A stretch of 64,000 nt of DNA from Caulobacterales bacterium (GCA_019510435.1 JAEKKJ010000010.1:406431-470430), one strand, 5' to 3'; shown: positions 17,728 through 29,506, numbered from the stretch's first letter. Program-made: numbers and translations. Notes: generated from the letters alone by a model not told the origin.

Positions 17728-18681
17728 ATGGACCTTCCGGAATTCGCCATCGAGGCCAAGGGCCTGATCAAGACCTACGCCGCCACCAAGACCACGCCCG
17801 AGATGCGGGCGCTGAAGGGCATCGACCTGGCCATTCCGCGCGGATCGATCTTCGGGGTGCTGGGCCCGAACGGCGCGGGCAAGTCGACCTTCATCAACAT
17901 CCTCGCCGGCCTGTGCCAGAAGACCGGCGGCACGGTGAGCATCTGGGGCCGCGACATCGACAAACAGCCGCGCGACGCCCGCGCGGCCATCGGCGTGGTG
18001 CCCCAGGAGATCGCCGCCGACCCGTTCTTCACGCCCAAGGAGGCGCTGGAGGTGGCGGCCGGCATGTATGCGGTGCCCAAGGCCGAGCGCCGCTCCGACG
18101 AGCTGCTCGCCGCCCTGGGCCTGGCCGACAAGTCCAAGGCCTATGTCCGCCAGCTGTCGGGCGGCATGAAGCGCCGGCTGATGGTGGCCAAGGCCATGGT
18201 GCACAACCCGCCGGTGCTGATCCTGGACGAGCCCACCGCCGGCGTGGACGTGGAGCTGCGCAAGCAGCTCTGGAACTATGTGCTGGAGCTGAACCGCAAG
18301 GGCGTGACCATCGTGCTCACGACCCACTACCTGGAAGAGGCCCAGGAGCTCTGCGACCAGATCGCCATCATCAACCGCGGCCTGGTGGTGGCGTGCGAGC
18401 CGACCACGACCCTGCTGCGGCGCATGGACACCCGCATGGTGATCGTCACGCCCGAGGAGCCGGTGCCGGCCGCGCCCCACCTGCCGGGCTTCGAGACCAA
18501 GCTCACCAAGGCCGGCGGCTTCTCGGTCAGCTACCGCACCGGCCAGTCCAGCGTGGAGCAGGTGCTCGCCGCGATCCGCGCCGCGGGCCTGCACATCAAG
18601 GACATCTCCACCGAGGATCCGGACCTGGAGGACGTGTTCGTGTCGCTGACCTACGCGGCGGAAGCCTCGGCGGAGATCTAG
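17728..18681 (+). CDS. ABC transporter ATP-binding protein (ABC-2 type)
   Basis: The product has 317 residues from ATG 17728. A complete nucleotide-binding domain is present: Walker A GPNGAGKST at 46-54, signature LSGGMKRR near 145, Walker B VLILDEPTAG and the H-loop TTHYLEE. The C-terminal 80 residues are the regulatory extension typical of ABC-2 export ATPases (DRA/NodI-like). No membrane partner lies on either side, so its permease must be elsewhere or lost. The substrate cannot be inferred. Confidence 0.92.
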   Translation: MDLPEFAIEAKGLIKTYAATKTTPEMRALKGIDLAIPRGSIFGVLGPNGAGKSTFINILAGLCQKTGGTVSIWGRDIDKQPRDARAAIGVVPQEIAADPFFTPKEALEVAAGMYAVPKAERRSDELLAALGLADKSKAYVRQLSGGMKRRLMVAKAMVHNPPVLILDEPTAGVDVELRKQLWNYVLELNRKGVTIVLTTHYLEEAQELCDQIAIINRGLVVACEPTTTLLRRMDTRMVIVTPEEPVPAAPHLPGFETKLTKAGGFSVSYRTGQSSVEQVLAAIRAAGLHIKDISTEDPDLEDVFVSLTYAAEASAEI

Positions 18682-18685
18682 GACA

Positions 18686-18817
18686 TCCCTCCCCTTCATG
18701 GGGAGGGTGGCGAGCGAAGCGAGACGGGTGGGGAGACCACGATCCAACGCCGAGCCCGGTCGTGACTTCCCCACCCTGGCCGCTGCGCGGCCTGTCCCTC
18801 CCCATAAAGGGGAGGGA
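18686..18817. repeat. REP/BIME-like palindromic element A
   Basis: The ends are near-perfect inverted repeats around TCCCTCCCC...ATGGGGAGGG, with an inner pair (GGTGGGGA / TCCCCACCC). The element fills the whole gap between the convergent ABC ATPase and GNAT genes, ending one base before the GNAT stop codon. Related copies are at 26906-27080 and 60899-61030. The GNAT-proximal end CATAAAGG differs slightly from the other copies. Confidence 0.85.
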
Positions 18818-19366
18818 TTACACCGTGAGCTTCCCGATATCCGCCCACCGATAGGCGACCTCGTGCAGCAACCCTCCGCCGGGGCCCGGCTCCAGGCGCG
18901 GCGGCTCGGCCTCCCCGCCCAGGTGCTCGTAGAAGCCGCGGGCGGCGATGTTGTCGCGCAGCACTGAGATGACCAGGGACTTCGCCCCCTCCGCCGCCAG
19001 GGCGCGGGCGGTCTCGACCAGCAGGCGCCGCCCCAGGCCATGGCGCTGGGCCGCGCGCAGCACATAGAGCGTGGCGATCTCGGCTTCCCCCGGCACGCGC
19101 CGCCGCGAGGGCCCGCCCGCGGCGTAGCCGACGATGCCCGCCCGGTCCGCCGTCGCCAGGGTCACCTCGTCGGGCCCCGGCTGCAGCAGCGAGCGCGCGA
19201 AGCGGCGGGCGTGCGCGGTCTCGGACATGCGGGCGAGGTAGGCATCGGGAAGCAGGCCGCGGTAGGTCTCGCGCCATGAGGCCACATGCACCCGCGCCAG
19301 GGCCTCGGCGTCCGCCGGGCCGGCGGGGAACAGGACGAACTGGGTTCCGATTCGGCCCCTATCCAT
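18818..19366 (-). CDS. GNAT family N-acetyltransferase
   Basis: The product has 182 residues from ATG 19366; a GTG three codons earlier is possible. It has the acetyl-CoA-binding core of GNAT enzymes: EIATLYVLRAAQRHGLGRRLLVETARAL holds the R/Q-x-x-G-x-G/A loop, and LRDNIAARGFYEHLGG is the last strand-helix pair. The N-terminal HVASWRETYRGLLPDAYLA is common in RimI-like and YjgM-like GNATs. The substrate is unknown. The stop abuts repeat element A. Confidence 0.88.
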   Translation of the reverse strand: MDRGRIGTQFVLFPAGPADAEALARVHVASWRETYRGLLPDAYLARMSETAHARRFARSLLQPGPDEVTLATADRAGIVGYAAGGPSRRRVPGEAEIATLYVLRAAQRHGLGRRLLVETARALAAEGAKSLVISVLRDNIAARGFYEHLGGEAEPPRLEPGPGGGLLHEVAYRWADIGKLTV

Positions 19367-19447
19367 TTCATCCACAGCTTGGCGCGCCTGCGGCCAGGTT
19401 CAAGGGGGTGCGGGAGCGGGCCGCATCCTCTAGCGTCAATTCCTCCC

Positions 19448-22141
<2,694 letters not shown>

Positions 22142-22750
22142 CTAGGGCGCGTAGGCCCGCAGGAAGCGCGCCGTCGCCTCGCGCGCCACGCGGTCCACGG
22201 CGGCGTCGGTGAGCTCGAGCGGGGCGCCGAGCAGCGCCGGCGTCTGGAAGCGGCCGAGCACCATGCCGGCGAAGAACCCAGCCGCCTCCTGCGGGTCGTC
22301 GAGCGCGAGCCGGCCCGCGGCGGCCTCGGCGGCCAGGTAGTCGGCCAGGCGCTGGCGGCTGGCCCGGGGGCCTGCCTCGTAGATCGCCAGGGCGACCTCC
22401 GGCAGGCTGGCCACGGCGGCGATCGCCATCCGGTAGAGCATCACGCCGCGCGCGTTCAGCACCGAATCCAGCAGCAGGCCCGCGTAGCTGGTCAGCGTCT
22501 CGGCGACGTTCTCCCGCGCACCCGGCGCCTCCAGGACCTCGCGCACGTCGTGCAGGCGGCGCTCGGCGATGGCCCGCGCCAGCTCGGTCTTGGAGCCGTA
22601 GTGGTTGTAGATCGTCTGCCGCGAGACGCCGGCGCGGCGGGCCACCTCGTCCAGCGAGGCGCCAAGCCCGCGCTCGGCCATCACCTCGACAGCGGAGTCC
22701 AGGATCGCCTCGTTCTTGCCGACGTCGATCTGGCCGGCCAGCCGGGGCAT
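22142..22750 (-). CDS. TetR family regulator of the EmrAB-type operon
   Basis: The product has 202 residues. The N-terminal HTH is clear in ILDSAVEVMAERGLGASLDEVARRAGVSRQTIYNHYGSK. The C-terminal half is the variable ligand-binding bundle with RFQTPALLGAP. Its ATG overlaps the stop of the efflux pump gene by one base (TGATG), so it is the third gene of the operon. It probably represses the operon at the palindrome 25567-25584; ligand unknown. Confidence 0.92.
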   Translation of the reverse strand: MPRLAGQIDVGKNEAILDSAVEVMAERGLGASLDEVARRAGVSRQTIYNHYGSKTELARAIAERRLHDVREVLEAPGARENVAETLTSYAGLLLDSVLNARGVMLYRMAIAAVASLPEVALAIYEAGPRASRQRLADYLAAEAAAGRLALDDPQEAAGFFAGMVLGRFQTPALLGAPLELTDAAVDRVAREATARFLRAYAP

Positions 22751-24369
22751 CAGTGGGCGCCCTGGGGCGCGGCGGCCATCGGCGAGCCCGGCCGGGCGAA
22801 GAACGCCAGGAACGCCGCCGCCCAGCAGCTCAGCGACAGCGCGCCGAAGGCGTCGCCGAACGCCAGCACCGCCGCCTGGCGATGCATCAGCAGGCTCATG
22901 GCCTTGCGCGCGGTGGCGTCCGGATCGGCCATGCCCCCCGCGCTCATCATCTCGCTGAGGCCGTTCATCATCGCCTGGCTGGTGGGGTTGGCCTGCCCCG
23001 CGGCGCTGGCCAGGTCCAGGAAGTGCGCGGCGCCCTGGTGGCTGAGGATGGTGCTGAGCACCGCCAGGCCGATGGCCCCGGCCACGTTGCGGACCAGGTT
23101 TATGAGGCCGGAGGCGTCCTTCATCATGGTCACCGGCAGGGTGGCGATGCTCATCTGCTGGGACGCGATCATGGCGATCATGGTGCCGAAGCCGCGCACC
23201 ACCTGCAGGGTGAAGAACTCGGTGAAGCCCCACTGGTCGGTGACGCGCACGCCCAGCTGGATGGCCCAGGCGGCCAGGGAGAAGCCCACCACCATGGCGA
23301 CGCGCGCGTCCACCATGCGCACCAGGCGGCCGATGACGGGCGCCGAGATGAACATGCTGAGGCCGGAGACGAGCATCGTCGTGCCCACCTCGGCGGACGA
23401 GAAGCCGCGCACCTGGCCCAGGAACACCGGCAGTAGGAAGGTGCCGCCGAAGAGGCCGATGCCGGTGACGAAGGTCATCAGGATGCCAAGGGTGAAGTTG
23501 CGGTCGGCGAACGCCTTCAGCGAGACGATAGGCTGGCGATAGGCCAGCTGGCGCCAGATGAACGCCACGCCGCTCAGCCCCGCGGCCACGGTGAGCCACA
23601 GGATGACGGAGTCGTCGAACCAGCCGTCGCGGTTGCCCTCCTCCAGCACGTACTGCATCGAGAGCAGGAAGACGGTCATCAGGCCGAGGCCCCACCAGTC
23701 GATGCCCTTGGAGAGGCTGGGGTCGGCCTTGTCGAAGTTGGCGTAGCGCCAGACCAGGAACACCACCACCACGCCCACCGGGGCGTTGATGAAGAACAGC
23801 CAGCGCCAGTTCAGCAGGTCGGTCAGGTGGCCGCCCAGGGTCGGGCCGATGGTCGGGGCCAGGGTGACGATCAGGCCGACGGTGACATTGGCCGCCAGGC
23901 GCTTCTCGGGCGGGAACACGGTCATGGCGGTGGCGAAGATCGGCGGGATCATCGCCCCGGCGAACAGCCCCTGCAGCGCCCGGAAGCCGATCATCATCGC
24001 CACGCTGGACGACAGGCCCGTGCCGATGGAGGTCAGGATGAAGCCGACGCAGGCGATCACGTAGAACGAGCGCGTGCCCCACATCTTGGTGAGGTAGGCG
24101 GTGAGCGGCATGATCACGACCTCCGCCAGGAGGTAGATGGTCTGCACCCAGCTGATCTCGTCGCTGGTGGCGCCGATGCCGGACTGGATCTGCACCAGCG
24201 AGCTGGCCACGATCTGGATGTCCAGCATGGCCATGAACTGGCCCGCCACCATGCCGCCGAAGCCCAGGAAGACCTTGACCCAGTCCACCGGCGCGCCGTC
24301 CGCGCCCAGGACAGCCGGGGCCTGGGCTGAGGGCCGGATCGGCCCGGCCGGGAGGGCGGCGTCGGCCAT
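22750..24369 (-). CDS. DHA2 family MFS efflux pump (EmrB-like)
   Basis: The product has 539 residues with fourteen predicted membrane helices, the drug:H+ antiporter-2 topology. SDEISWVQTIYLLAEVVIMPLTAYL is the typical helix 1-2 region, LQGLFAGAMIPPIF belongs to helix 4, and NVTVGLIVTLAPTIGPTLGGHL is motif C in helix 5. With the membrane fusion protein upstream (5-bp gap) and an outer-membrane channel elsewhere it should form a tripartite drug exporter. It is regulated by the coupled TetR gene. Confidence 0.94.
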   Translation of the reverse strand: MADAALPAGPIRPSAQAPAVLGADGAPVDWVKVFLGFGGMVAGQFMAMLDIQIVASSLVQIQSGIGATSDEISWVQTIYLLAEVVIMPLTAYLTKMWGTRSFYVIACVGFILTSIGTGLSSSVAMMIGFRALQGLFAGAMIPPIFATAMTVFPPEKRLAANVTVGLIVTLAPTIGPTLGGHLTDLLNWRWLFFINAPVGVVVVFLVWRYANFDKADPSLSKGIDWWGLGLMTVFLLSMQYVLEEGNRDGWFDDSVILWLTVAAGLSGVAFIWRQLAYRQPIVSLKAFADRNFTLGILMTFVTGIGLFGGTFLLPVFLGQVRGFSSAEVGTTMLVSGLSMFISAPVIGRLVRMVDARVAMVVGFSLAAWAIQLGVRVTDQWGFTEFFTLQVVRGFGTMIAMIASQQMSIATLPVTMMKDASGLINLVRNVAGAIGLAVLSTILSHQGAAHFLDLASAAGQANPTSQAMMNGLSEMMSAGGMADPDATARKAMSLLMHRQAAVLAFGDAFGALSLSCWAAAFLAFFARPGSPMAAAPQGAH

Positions 24370-24374
24370 GGCGC

Positions 24375-25475
24375 TCAGCGCTGGGCGCCGGTGCGGGCGA
24401 ACTGGGCCGGGGCGGCCTGGCCGGACTCGGCGAAGCTGAGGCCGGTGTCGTGGGTGACGTCCACCTTGACCTTCAGCGACAGGCCGGGGCGCAGGGCGCC
24501 GGCCAGGGGCTGGCTACGGTCGATGGCGATGCGCACCGGCAGGCGCTGGGTGATCTTGGTGAAGTTGCCGACCGCATTCTCCACCGGGATCAGGGCGAAC
24601 TCGGCGCCGGTGGCAGGGGCGAAGGACTCCACCCGGCCCTTGATGGCGCGGTCGCCGAAGGCGTCAGCGTGGATCTCCACCGCCTGGCCCAGGCGCATGC
24701 GCGCCACCTGGGTTTCCTTGAAATTGGCCACCACATAGGCGTCGGCCAGGGGCACGATGGACAGCAGCGTTCCGCCTGGCCGCACATACTGGCCCACCCT
24801 CACCGCGCGGGCGCCGACGACGCCGGCCACCGGTGCGCGGATCTCGGTGCGGGAGAGGTCAATGCGGGTCTGGTCGGCGGCGGCGCGGCCGGCCGCGGCC
24901 TGGGCGACGCTCTGGGCGCGGGCAGAGGCGAGGGACTCGGCCGCTCGCCGCTCGGCTTCCAGCGCCGCCTTGGCCTGGGCCACGCCGGCCAGCGCCTGGT
25001 CCTGGGCGGTGCGCGCCGTCTCGGCCCGCTGCGGCGACACCCAGCCGGTGGAGGCCAGGGCGCCGTAGCGCTTCATCTCGGAGGCCGACCAGCGCGCCTG
25101 GGCGTCCGCGCCCTGCAGCGCGGCCTGGCGCTGGGCGATCATCGCCTGCTCCAGCCGGGCCTTGTCGTCCACGCCGGCGACGGCGGCGGTCAGGGCCTGG
25201 GCGCCGGCCTCGGCCTGGGCCAGGCGCGCCTTCAGGGTCGCAGGATCGATGCGCACCAGCACCTGGCCGGGACGGACCTGTTCGTTGTCGCCGACCAGCA
25301 CCTCGGCCACATAGCCGTCCACCAGCGGGGCCACGCTCACCTTGTCGGCGGCCACGAAGGCGTTGTCGGTGGCCTCGTAGTGGCGGTGGTCCAGCCACCA
25401 CCAGGCGCCGCCCGCCCCAACCGCGATCAGGGCCGCGCCGCCGGCCGCGAGGGGGGCGAGATGTCCTCGGGACAT
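24375..25475 (-). CDS. HlyD/EmrA-type membrane fusion protein
   Basis: The product has 366 residues from ATG 25475, which has GGAGG nine bases upstream; ATG 25481 is two codons earlier. One N-terminal membrane anchor (LAAGGAALIAVGAGGAWWWLD) is followed by the biotinyl-lipoyl-like halves around a coiled coil: TDNAFVAADKVSVAPLVDGYVAEV and IRAPVAGVVGARAVRVGQYV. It links the inner-membrane pump to an outer-membrane channel. It is the first gene of the emrA-emrB-tetR operon. Confidence 0.94.
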   Translation of the reverse strand: MSRGHLAPLAAGGAALIAVGAGGAWWWLDHRHYEATDNAFVAADKVSVAPLVDGYVAEVLVGDNEQVRPGQVLVRIDPATLKARLAQAEAGAQALTAAVAGVDDKARLEQAMIAQRQAALQGADAQARWSASEMKRYGALASTGWVSPQRAETARTAQDQALAGVAQAKAALEAERRAAESLASARAQSVAQAAAGRAAADQTRIDLSRTEIRAPVAGVVGARAVRVGQYVRPGGTLLSIVPLADAYVVANFKETQVARMRLGQAVEIHADAFGDRAIKGRVESFAPATGAEFALIPVENAVGNFTKITQRLPVRIAIDRSQPLAGALRPGLSLKVKVDVTHDTGLSFAESGQAAPAQFARTGAQR

Positions 25476-25566
25476 GGGCATGCGCGCCTCCGGGCGTCGA
25501 AACCTGGACTCTGCGGCCCATACGCCCGCCAGTAAGAGCCCGAACCCGGTTACCGACAAGTGAAAA

Positions 25567-25584
25567 TTGGACGCTTCTGTCCAA
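25567..25584. promoter_or_regulatory. palindromic operator TTGGAC-N6-GTCCAA
   Basis: A perfect dyad TTGGAC (25567-25572) and GTCCAA (25579-25584) lies in the divergent gap between the EmrA-like gene and ubiH, 92 bp upstream of the efflux operon start. Size, position and symmetry fit a TetR operator. It could also affect ubiH, which begins at 25647. Confidence 0.55.
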
Positions 25585-25646
25585 GTTACGTCCGGTCAAT
25601 CGATCGCCGGCTGGACGAGGCCGCTGGTTCGTGGCCTATCGCGGCC

Positions 25647-26903
25647 ATGAGCGAGCACGGTTTCGACGCCGATGTGATCATCGCCGGCGCGGGCATCGCC
25701 GGGGCCACCCTGGCGCTGTCCCTGGCCCGGGCTGGCCTGACGCCGATCCTCATCGACCCGGTGGTTTTCGACGACCAACTGGCGCCCACCTTCGACGGTC
25801 GCGCCCACGCCATCGCCTACGCCGCCTACCGCCAGTGGCGCGCCCTGGGCCTGGCCGAGGCGCTGGATCCGCACGCCCAGCGGATCGAGCAGATCCTGGT
25901 GACCGACGGTTCCACGCCAGGCGCCGGCGCCCCGCCGCAGACGCCGTTCTTCCTGCGTTTCGATTCCGCGGAGATCGCCGACCGGTCCGAGGGCGAGCCC
26001 CTCGGCTATCTCCTGGAGAACCGGCATACGCGGGCGGCCCTAGCCGCGGCGGTGAAGGCCGCGGGCGTGCAGGTGCTGGCGCCGGCGCGGGTCCAGGCCG
26101 CCGCGTTCGATGCGCGTGGCGTGCGGGTGACCCTTGCCGACGGGCGCGAACTGACCGCGCCGCTGGCGGTGGGCGCCGAGGGGCGCGGCTCGGTGATCCG
26201 CGAGGCCGCGGGCATCGGCGCTATCGGCTGGGACTATGGCCAGACGGGCGTGGTGGCGACCGTGCGCCTCGAGCGCTCGCACCAGGGCGTGGCCCACGAA
26301 TATTTCCTGCCGGGCGGTCCCTTCGCCATCCTGCCCCTGACCGGCAATCGCGCCAGCCTCGTCTGGACCGAGAGCAACGCCCGCGGCGCGGCGCTGAAGT
26401 CGGCGCGGCCGCAGGTCTTCCAGGCGCACCTGGAGCGGCGGTTCGGCGAATTCCTGGGCGCGGTCGAGGTCGAAGGGCCGGTCTTCGCCTATCCCCTGTC
26501 GCTGCAGCTGGCCGAGCGGCTGGCCGCCCCACGCGTGGCCCTGCTGGGCGATGCCGCGCACGGGGTGCATCCCATCGCCGGCCAGGGCCTGAACCTGGGG
26601 CTGAAGGGCGCGGCGGCCCTGGCCGAGGTGCTGGTGGACGCCGCGCGCCTGGGCGAGGACATCGGCTCGGAGGTGGTGCTGGAGCGCTACGCCGCCTGGC
26701 GGCGGTTCGACACCGTAATGCTGTCAGCCGGCATGGACCTCTTCGTGCGCCTGTTCTCCAACGACCACCCGCTGCTGCGGCTGGCCCGTGGCGTCGGCAT
26801 GGCGGCGGTCAACCGGGTGGCGCCGGCGCGGCGGTTCTTCATGCACGAGGCTGGCGGCGCGGTGGGCGACCTGCCCCGGCTGCTGAAAGGCGAGGCGCTC
26901 TGA
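25647..26903 (+). CDS. UbiH/UbiF-type FAD-dependent ubiquinone hydroxylase
   Basis: The product has 418 residues from ATG 25647. The FAD-binding GAGIAGATLALSLARAG near residue 12, the DGRAHAIAYAAYRQWRALGL region and the GDAAHGVHPIAGQGLNLGLKGA motif are those of the UbiH/UbiF/COQ6 monooxygenases of ubiquinone synthesis. Which ring position it hydroxylates cannot be decided from sequence alone. It is transcribed away from the efflux operon and ends in repeat element B. Confidence 0.9.
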   Translation: MSEHGFDADVIIAGAGIAGATLALSLARAGLTPILIDPVVFDDQLAPTFDGRAHAIAYAAYRQWRALGLAEALDPHAQRIEQILVTDGSTPGAGAPPQTPFFLRFDSAEIADRSEGEPLGYLLENRHTRAALAAAVKAAGVQVLAPARVQAAAFDARGVRVTLADGRELTAPLAVGAEGRGSVIREAAGIGAIGWDYGQTGVVATVRLERSHQGVAHEYFLPGGPFAILPLTGNRASLVWTESNARGAALKSARPQVFQAHLERRFGEFLGAVEVEGPVFAYPLSLQLAERLAAPRVALLGDAAHGVHPIAGQGLNLGLKGAAALAEVLVDAARLGEDIGSEVVLERYAAWRRFDTVMLSAGMDLFVRLFSNDHPLLRLARGVGMAAVNRVAPARRFFMHEAGGAVGDLPRLLKGEAL

Positions 26904-26905
26904 TC

Positions 26906-27080
26906 TCCCTCCCTTGATGGGGAGGGACAGGCGGCGCAGCCGCCAGGGTGAGGCGGCCACGACCGGGCTCGGCGCCCTGGACGCTGTCGCCGTTGAGGGC
27001 CACGGCCGGGCGCAGCCTTTGATCGACTATCCCTCACCCTGATCGCTTCGCGATCTGTCCCTCCCCATCAAGGGAGGGAG
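26906..27080. repeat. REP/BIME-like palindromic element B
   Basis: It has the same terminal palindrome as elements A and C (TCCCTCCC-TTGATGGGGAGGGA). An outer arm reads CAGGCGGCGCAGCCGCC-AGGGTGAGG on the left and CCTCACCCTGATCGC...GCGATCTGTC on the right. The centre (about 26960-27030) is the longest of the three. It fills the gap between the convergent ubiH and Trm112-like genes. Confidence 0.85.
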
Positions 27081-27082
27081 GG

Positions 27083-27286
27083 TTACTCCCCTTCGCCCAG
27101 CTCGCGGGCTTCTTCCGGCAGCATGATCGGGACGCCGTCGCGGATCGGGTAGGCCAGGCGCGCGCCGCGGCTGACCAGCTCGGCCTTGGCGCGGTTATAC
27201 TCCAGGGGCGCGCGGGTCACGGGGCAGACCAGGACCTCCAGCAGGCGCGGGTCGATCTCGACGGTGAGGGCGGCGGGTTCGCTCAT
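27083..27286 (-). CDS. Trm112-like / UPF0434 protein
   Basis: The product has 67 residues, the family size. [25 protein letters not shown] and [19 protein letters not shown] are the conserved YcaR/Trm112 blocks. Only one of the usual cysteines (VCPVT) is left, so zinc binding is doubtful, as in many alphaproteobacterial members. Trm112 proteins activate methyltransferases in eukaryotes and archaea; the bacterial role is not settled. The LON-domain gene starts the same strand run 9 bp upstream. Confidence 0.92.
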   Translation of the reverse strand: MSEPAALTVEIDPRLLEVLVCPVTRAPLEYNRAKAELVSRGARLAYPIRDGVPIMLPEEARELGEGE

Positions 27287-27295
27287 GGCCTCCCT

Positions 27296-27970
27296 CTACT
27301 GCAGCTGCGGATGCTCGTCATCCGGATCGCTGGCGTCGATCTCCAGCAGGGTGGTCAGCACCTCGAAGCGACCGCTCAGGTCCGGCGCCTCCAGGAACGC
27401 CTGCTTCTCCGCCGGCTCGAACGGCAGGCCCATGCAGAGGCTGTTCACCAGGGCCTCCAGGGGCGCCTCCTTGGCGGTGTCCCAGTCGATGTCCAGCTCG
27501 CGGCGGTTGAGGTAGCGCTTCAGCGCCTTGGCGAACCGCGCGCGGGCCGCGGGCTCGGCCTCCTCCTCCTCGTCGCGGGCCAGGTCGGCGGCGAACGGCT
27601 CGTAGTCGGCTCGCAGCTGGCGGTAGGGCAGGCGCAGGTCCAGCTCCTCGCCCGCCTTGAAGCGGCAGACGCCGGTCAGGGTGATCAGGTAGCGGCCGTC
27701 CGAGGTCTCGGCGTAGCTGGTGATGCGGCCCAGGCACCCCACCTGCGCCAGCTTCGGGCGCGTGCGGCCGCCGCCCCGGGTCTGGATCATGCCGATCACC
27801 CGGTCGCCGGCCATGGCGTCGTCCACCATGTTGAGGTAGCGCGGCTCGAAGATCTGCAGCGGCAGCTCGCCGCCGGGCAGCAGCAGCGCGCCATCCAGCG
27901 GGAATACCGGGATCAGCTGCGGCAGGTCGCCGACCTGGCGGTAGGGGGCCATGGCTACGCCTCTCTTCAT
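27296..27970 (-). CDS. LON substrate-binding domain protein
   Basis: The product has 224 residues and is only the N-terminal LON domain without the ATPase and protease parts. IPVFPLDGALLLPGGELPLQIFEPRYLNMVDDAM is the domain start; GCLGRITSYAETSDGRYLITLTGVCRF is its second block. Such stand-alone proteins (YcgN-like in Caulobacterales) are conserved but without a firm function. Co-directional with cnoX upstream (36-bp gap) and the Trm112-like gene downstream, so a proteostasis cluster is plausible. Confidence 0.92.
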   Translation of the reverse strand: MKRGVAMAPYRQVGDLPQLIPVFPLDGALLLPGGELPLQIFEPRYLNMVDDAMAGDRVIGMIQTRGGGRTRPKLAQVGCLGRITSYAETSDGRYLITLTGVCRFKAGEELDLRLPYRQLRADYEPFAADLARDEEEEAEPAARARFAKALKRYLNRRELDIDWDTAKEAPLEALVNSLCMGLPFEPAEKQAFLEAPDLSGRFEVLTTLLEIDASDPDDEHPQLQ

Positions 27971-28006
27971 GGTCGCAGTCTCCTCGCCGAAGTGAGCCGC
28001 GTGCGG

Positions 28007-28906
28007 CTAGCTGAACAGGATCGCCGAGAGTTTGCGACGGCCCTGCTTGGCCACGTCGGACATCGGACCCGCCGCCTCGAAAATGGTCAGCAGCTGCTTG
28101 CGGGCCGCCTCCTCGTTCCAGGCGCGGTCGCGGCGGATGCTCTCCAGCAGCTGGTCGGCCGCCTCCATCAGCTGGCCGGCGCCCGCCAGGGCCTTGGCCA
28201 GCTCCAGCCGCGCGGCGTGGTCGTCGGGGTCGGCCGCCAGCCGCGCCTCGAACTCCGCGGTCTCGGAGGGGGCCTCGGCGGCCAGGGCCAGGGCCGCGCG
28301 CACGGCGTCGATGTCGGGGTCCTTGGCGTCCGGCGGCGCCATCTCCAGCACCTCGGCCGCCCGCTCCAGGTCGCCGGACTGCTGGTACAGCCGCGCCAGG
28401 CCGCCGATGGCCTTGGCGTTCTGCGGCTCCATCTGCAGGGCCTGGGCATAGGCCTGGGCCGCGCCGCCGGGGTCCCCCAGCTCGAGGCTTTCCCGCGCCA
28501 TGTCGAGCAGGGCGTCGATCGGCGAGCCGCCGCCGTCCTTGGCCAGGCGGTCGACGAAGGCCTTCACCTGGCTGTCGGGCAGGGCGCCCATGAACCCGTC
28601 CACCGGCCGGCCGTCCACGAAGGCGAACACCGCCGGGATCGACTGCACGCGCAGCTGGCCCGCATAGCCGGGGTTCTTGTCGATATCGACCTTCACCAGC
28701 TTCACCGCGCCCTTGGCGGCCAGCACGGCCTTCTCCAGCGCCGGGCCCAGCTGGCGGCACGGGCCGCACCAGGTGGCCCAGAAGTCGACGATGACCGGCG
28801 TGGTCTTGGAGGCCTCCACCACGTCGGCGATGAAGCTCGCGTCGGTGGTGTCCTTGATGAGATCGCCGGCCGGCGGCGCGCCTTGAGTGGCCCCGATCAG
28901 GGTCAT
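28007..28906 (-). CDS. cnoX: chaperedoxin CnoX/YbbN (thioredoxin-TPR)
   Basis: The product has 299 residues from ATG 28906. The thioredoxin fold covers about 20-130 with an intact active site WCGPC (Cys47, Cys50). TPR-like helices fill residues 140-299. E. coli CnoX has lost the first cysteine and is activated by chlorination, whereas the Caulobacter form is redox-active and works as a constitutive holdase, to my memory. The intact CxxC here fits the Caulobacter type. It hands clients to GroEL and DnaK/DnaJ. Confidence 0.9.
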   Translation of the reverse strand: MTLIGATQGAPPAGDLIKDTTDASFIADVVEASKTTPVIVDFWATWCGPCRQLGPALEKAVLAAKGAVKLVKVDIDKNPGYAGQLRVQSIPAVFAFVDGRPVDGFMGALPDSQVKAFVDRLAKDGGGSPIDALLDMARESLELGDPGGAAQAYAQALQMEPQNAKAIGGLARLYQQSGDLERAAEVLEMAPPDAKDPDIDAVRAALALAAEAPSETAEFEARLAADPDDHAARLELAKALAGAGQLMEAADQLLESIRRDRAWNEEAARKQLLTIFEAAGPMSDVAKQGRRKLSAILFS

Positions 28907-28987
28907 GCCCGCACTTTCCCTTGTCCGATGAGGTTCAACGTCCTTCGCCCAAGATGGTCGCAACCGCCCGCGGCTTCAACGCGCGGC

Positions 28988-29506
28988 TCAGCCGATCACG
29001 CACATCGCCGCGAAATCCACCACCAGCGGCGTCACGCCCACCGCCGCGAGGAAGCGCCGGAAGCCCTCGGCGGTGACGCTGGTTGTGGCGGTGTTGGTGA
29101 GCGGGTGGAAATTGACCCGGTCCGCCTCGGCCAGGGTGCGGTCCAGCACGAAGCGCACCCGGTGGGCGGTGTCGTTGATCAGGCCGAAGGCGGTGACCGA
29201 GCCCGGCGTCACCCCCAGCACGGCCTCCATCAGCTCGGCCTTGCCGAACGACAGCCGCGCCGAGCCGATCACCGTATGCAGGCGCTTCAGGTCGATCTCC
29301 GCATGGCCCTCGGCGGAGACCAGCCACAGCTGGTCCTTGGCGTCCTTCAGGAACAGGTTCTTGGTGTGGGCGCCCGGGATCTTCGCCTTCACCTCGCCGC
29401 TCTCGGCCACGGTGAACACCGGCGGGTGGTCGTAGGTGGTCTGCTCGACGCCGTGGGCGGCAAGGAACGCCAGGAGCTCGTCGCGGCCGTGCATGGGGCC
29501 CTTCAT
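28988..29506 (-). CDS. prolyl-tRNA editing protein ProXp-ala / YbaK-like
   Basis: The product has 172 residues; ATG 29494 (168 residues) is an equally good start. It hydrolyses mischarged tRNA-Pro in trans. The N-terminal [34 protein letters not shown], and [16 protein letters not shown] are INS-superfamily motifs of the ProXp-ala branch, which removes alanine from tRNA-Pro; the Caulobacter enzyme is the studied example. Function is assigned from the family only. Confidence 0.88.
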   Translation of the reverse strand: MKGPMHGRDELLAFLAAHGVEQTTYDHPPVFTVAESGEVKAKIPGAHTKNLFLKDAKDQLWLVSAEGHAEIDLKRLHTVIGSARLSFGKAELMEAVLGVTPGSVTAFGLINDTAHRVRFVLDRTLAEADRVNFHPLTNTATTSVTAEGFRRFLAAVGVTPLVVDFAAMCVIG

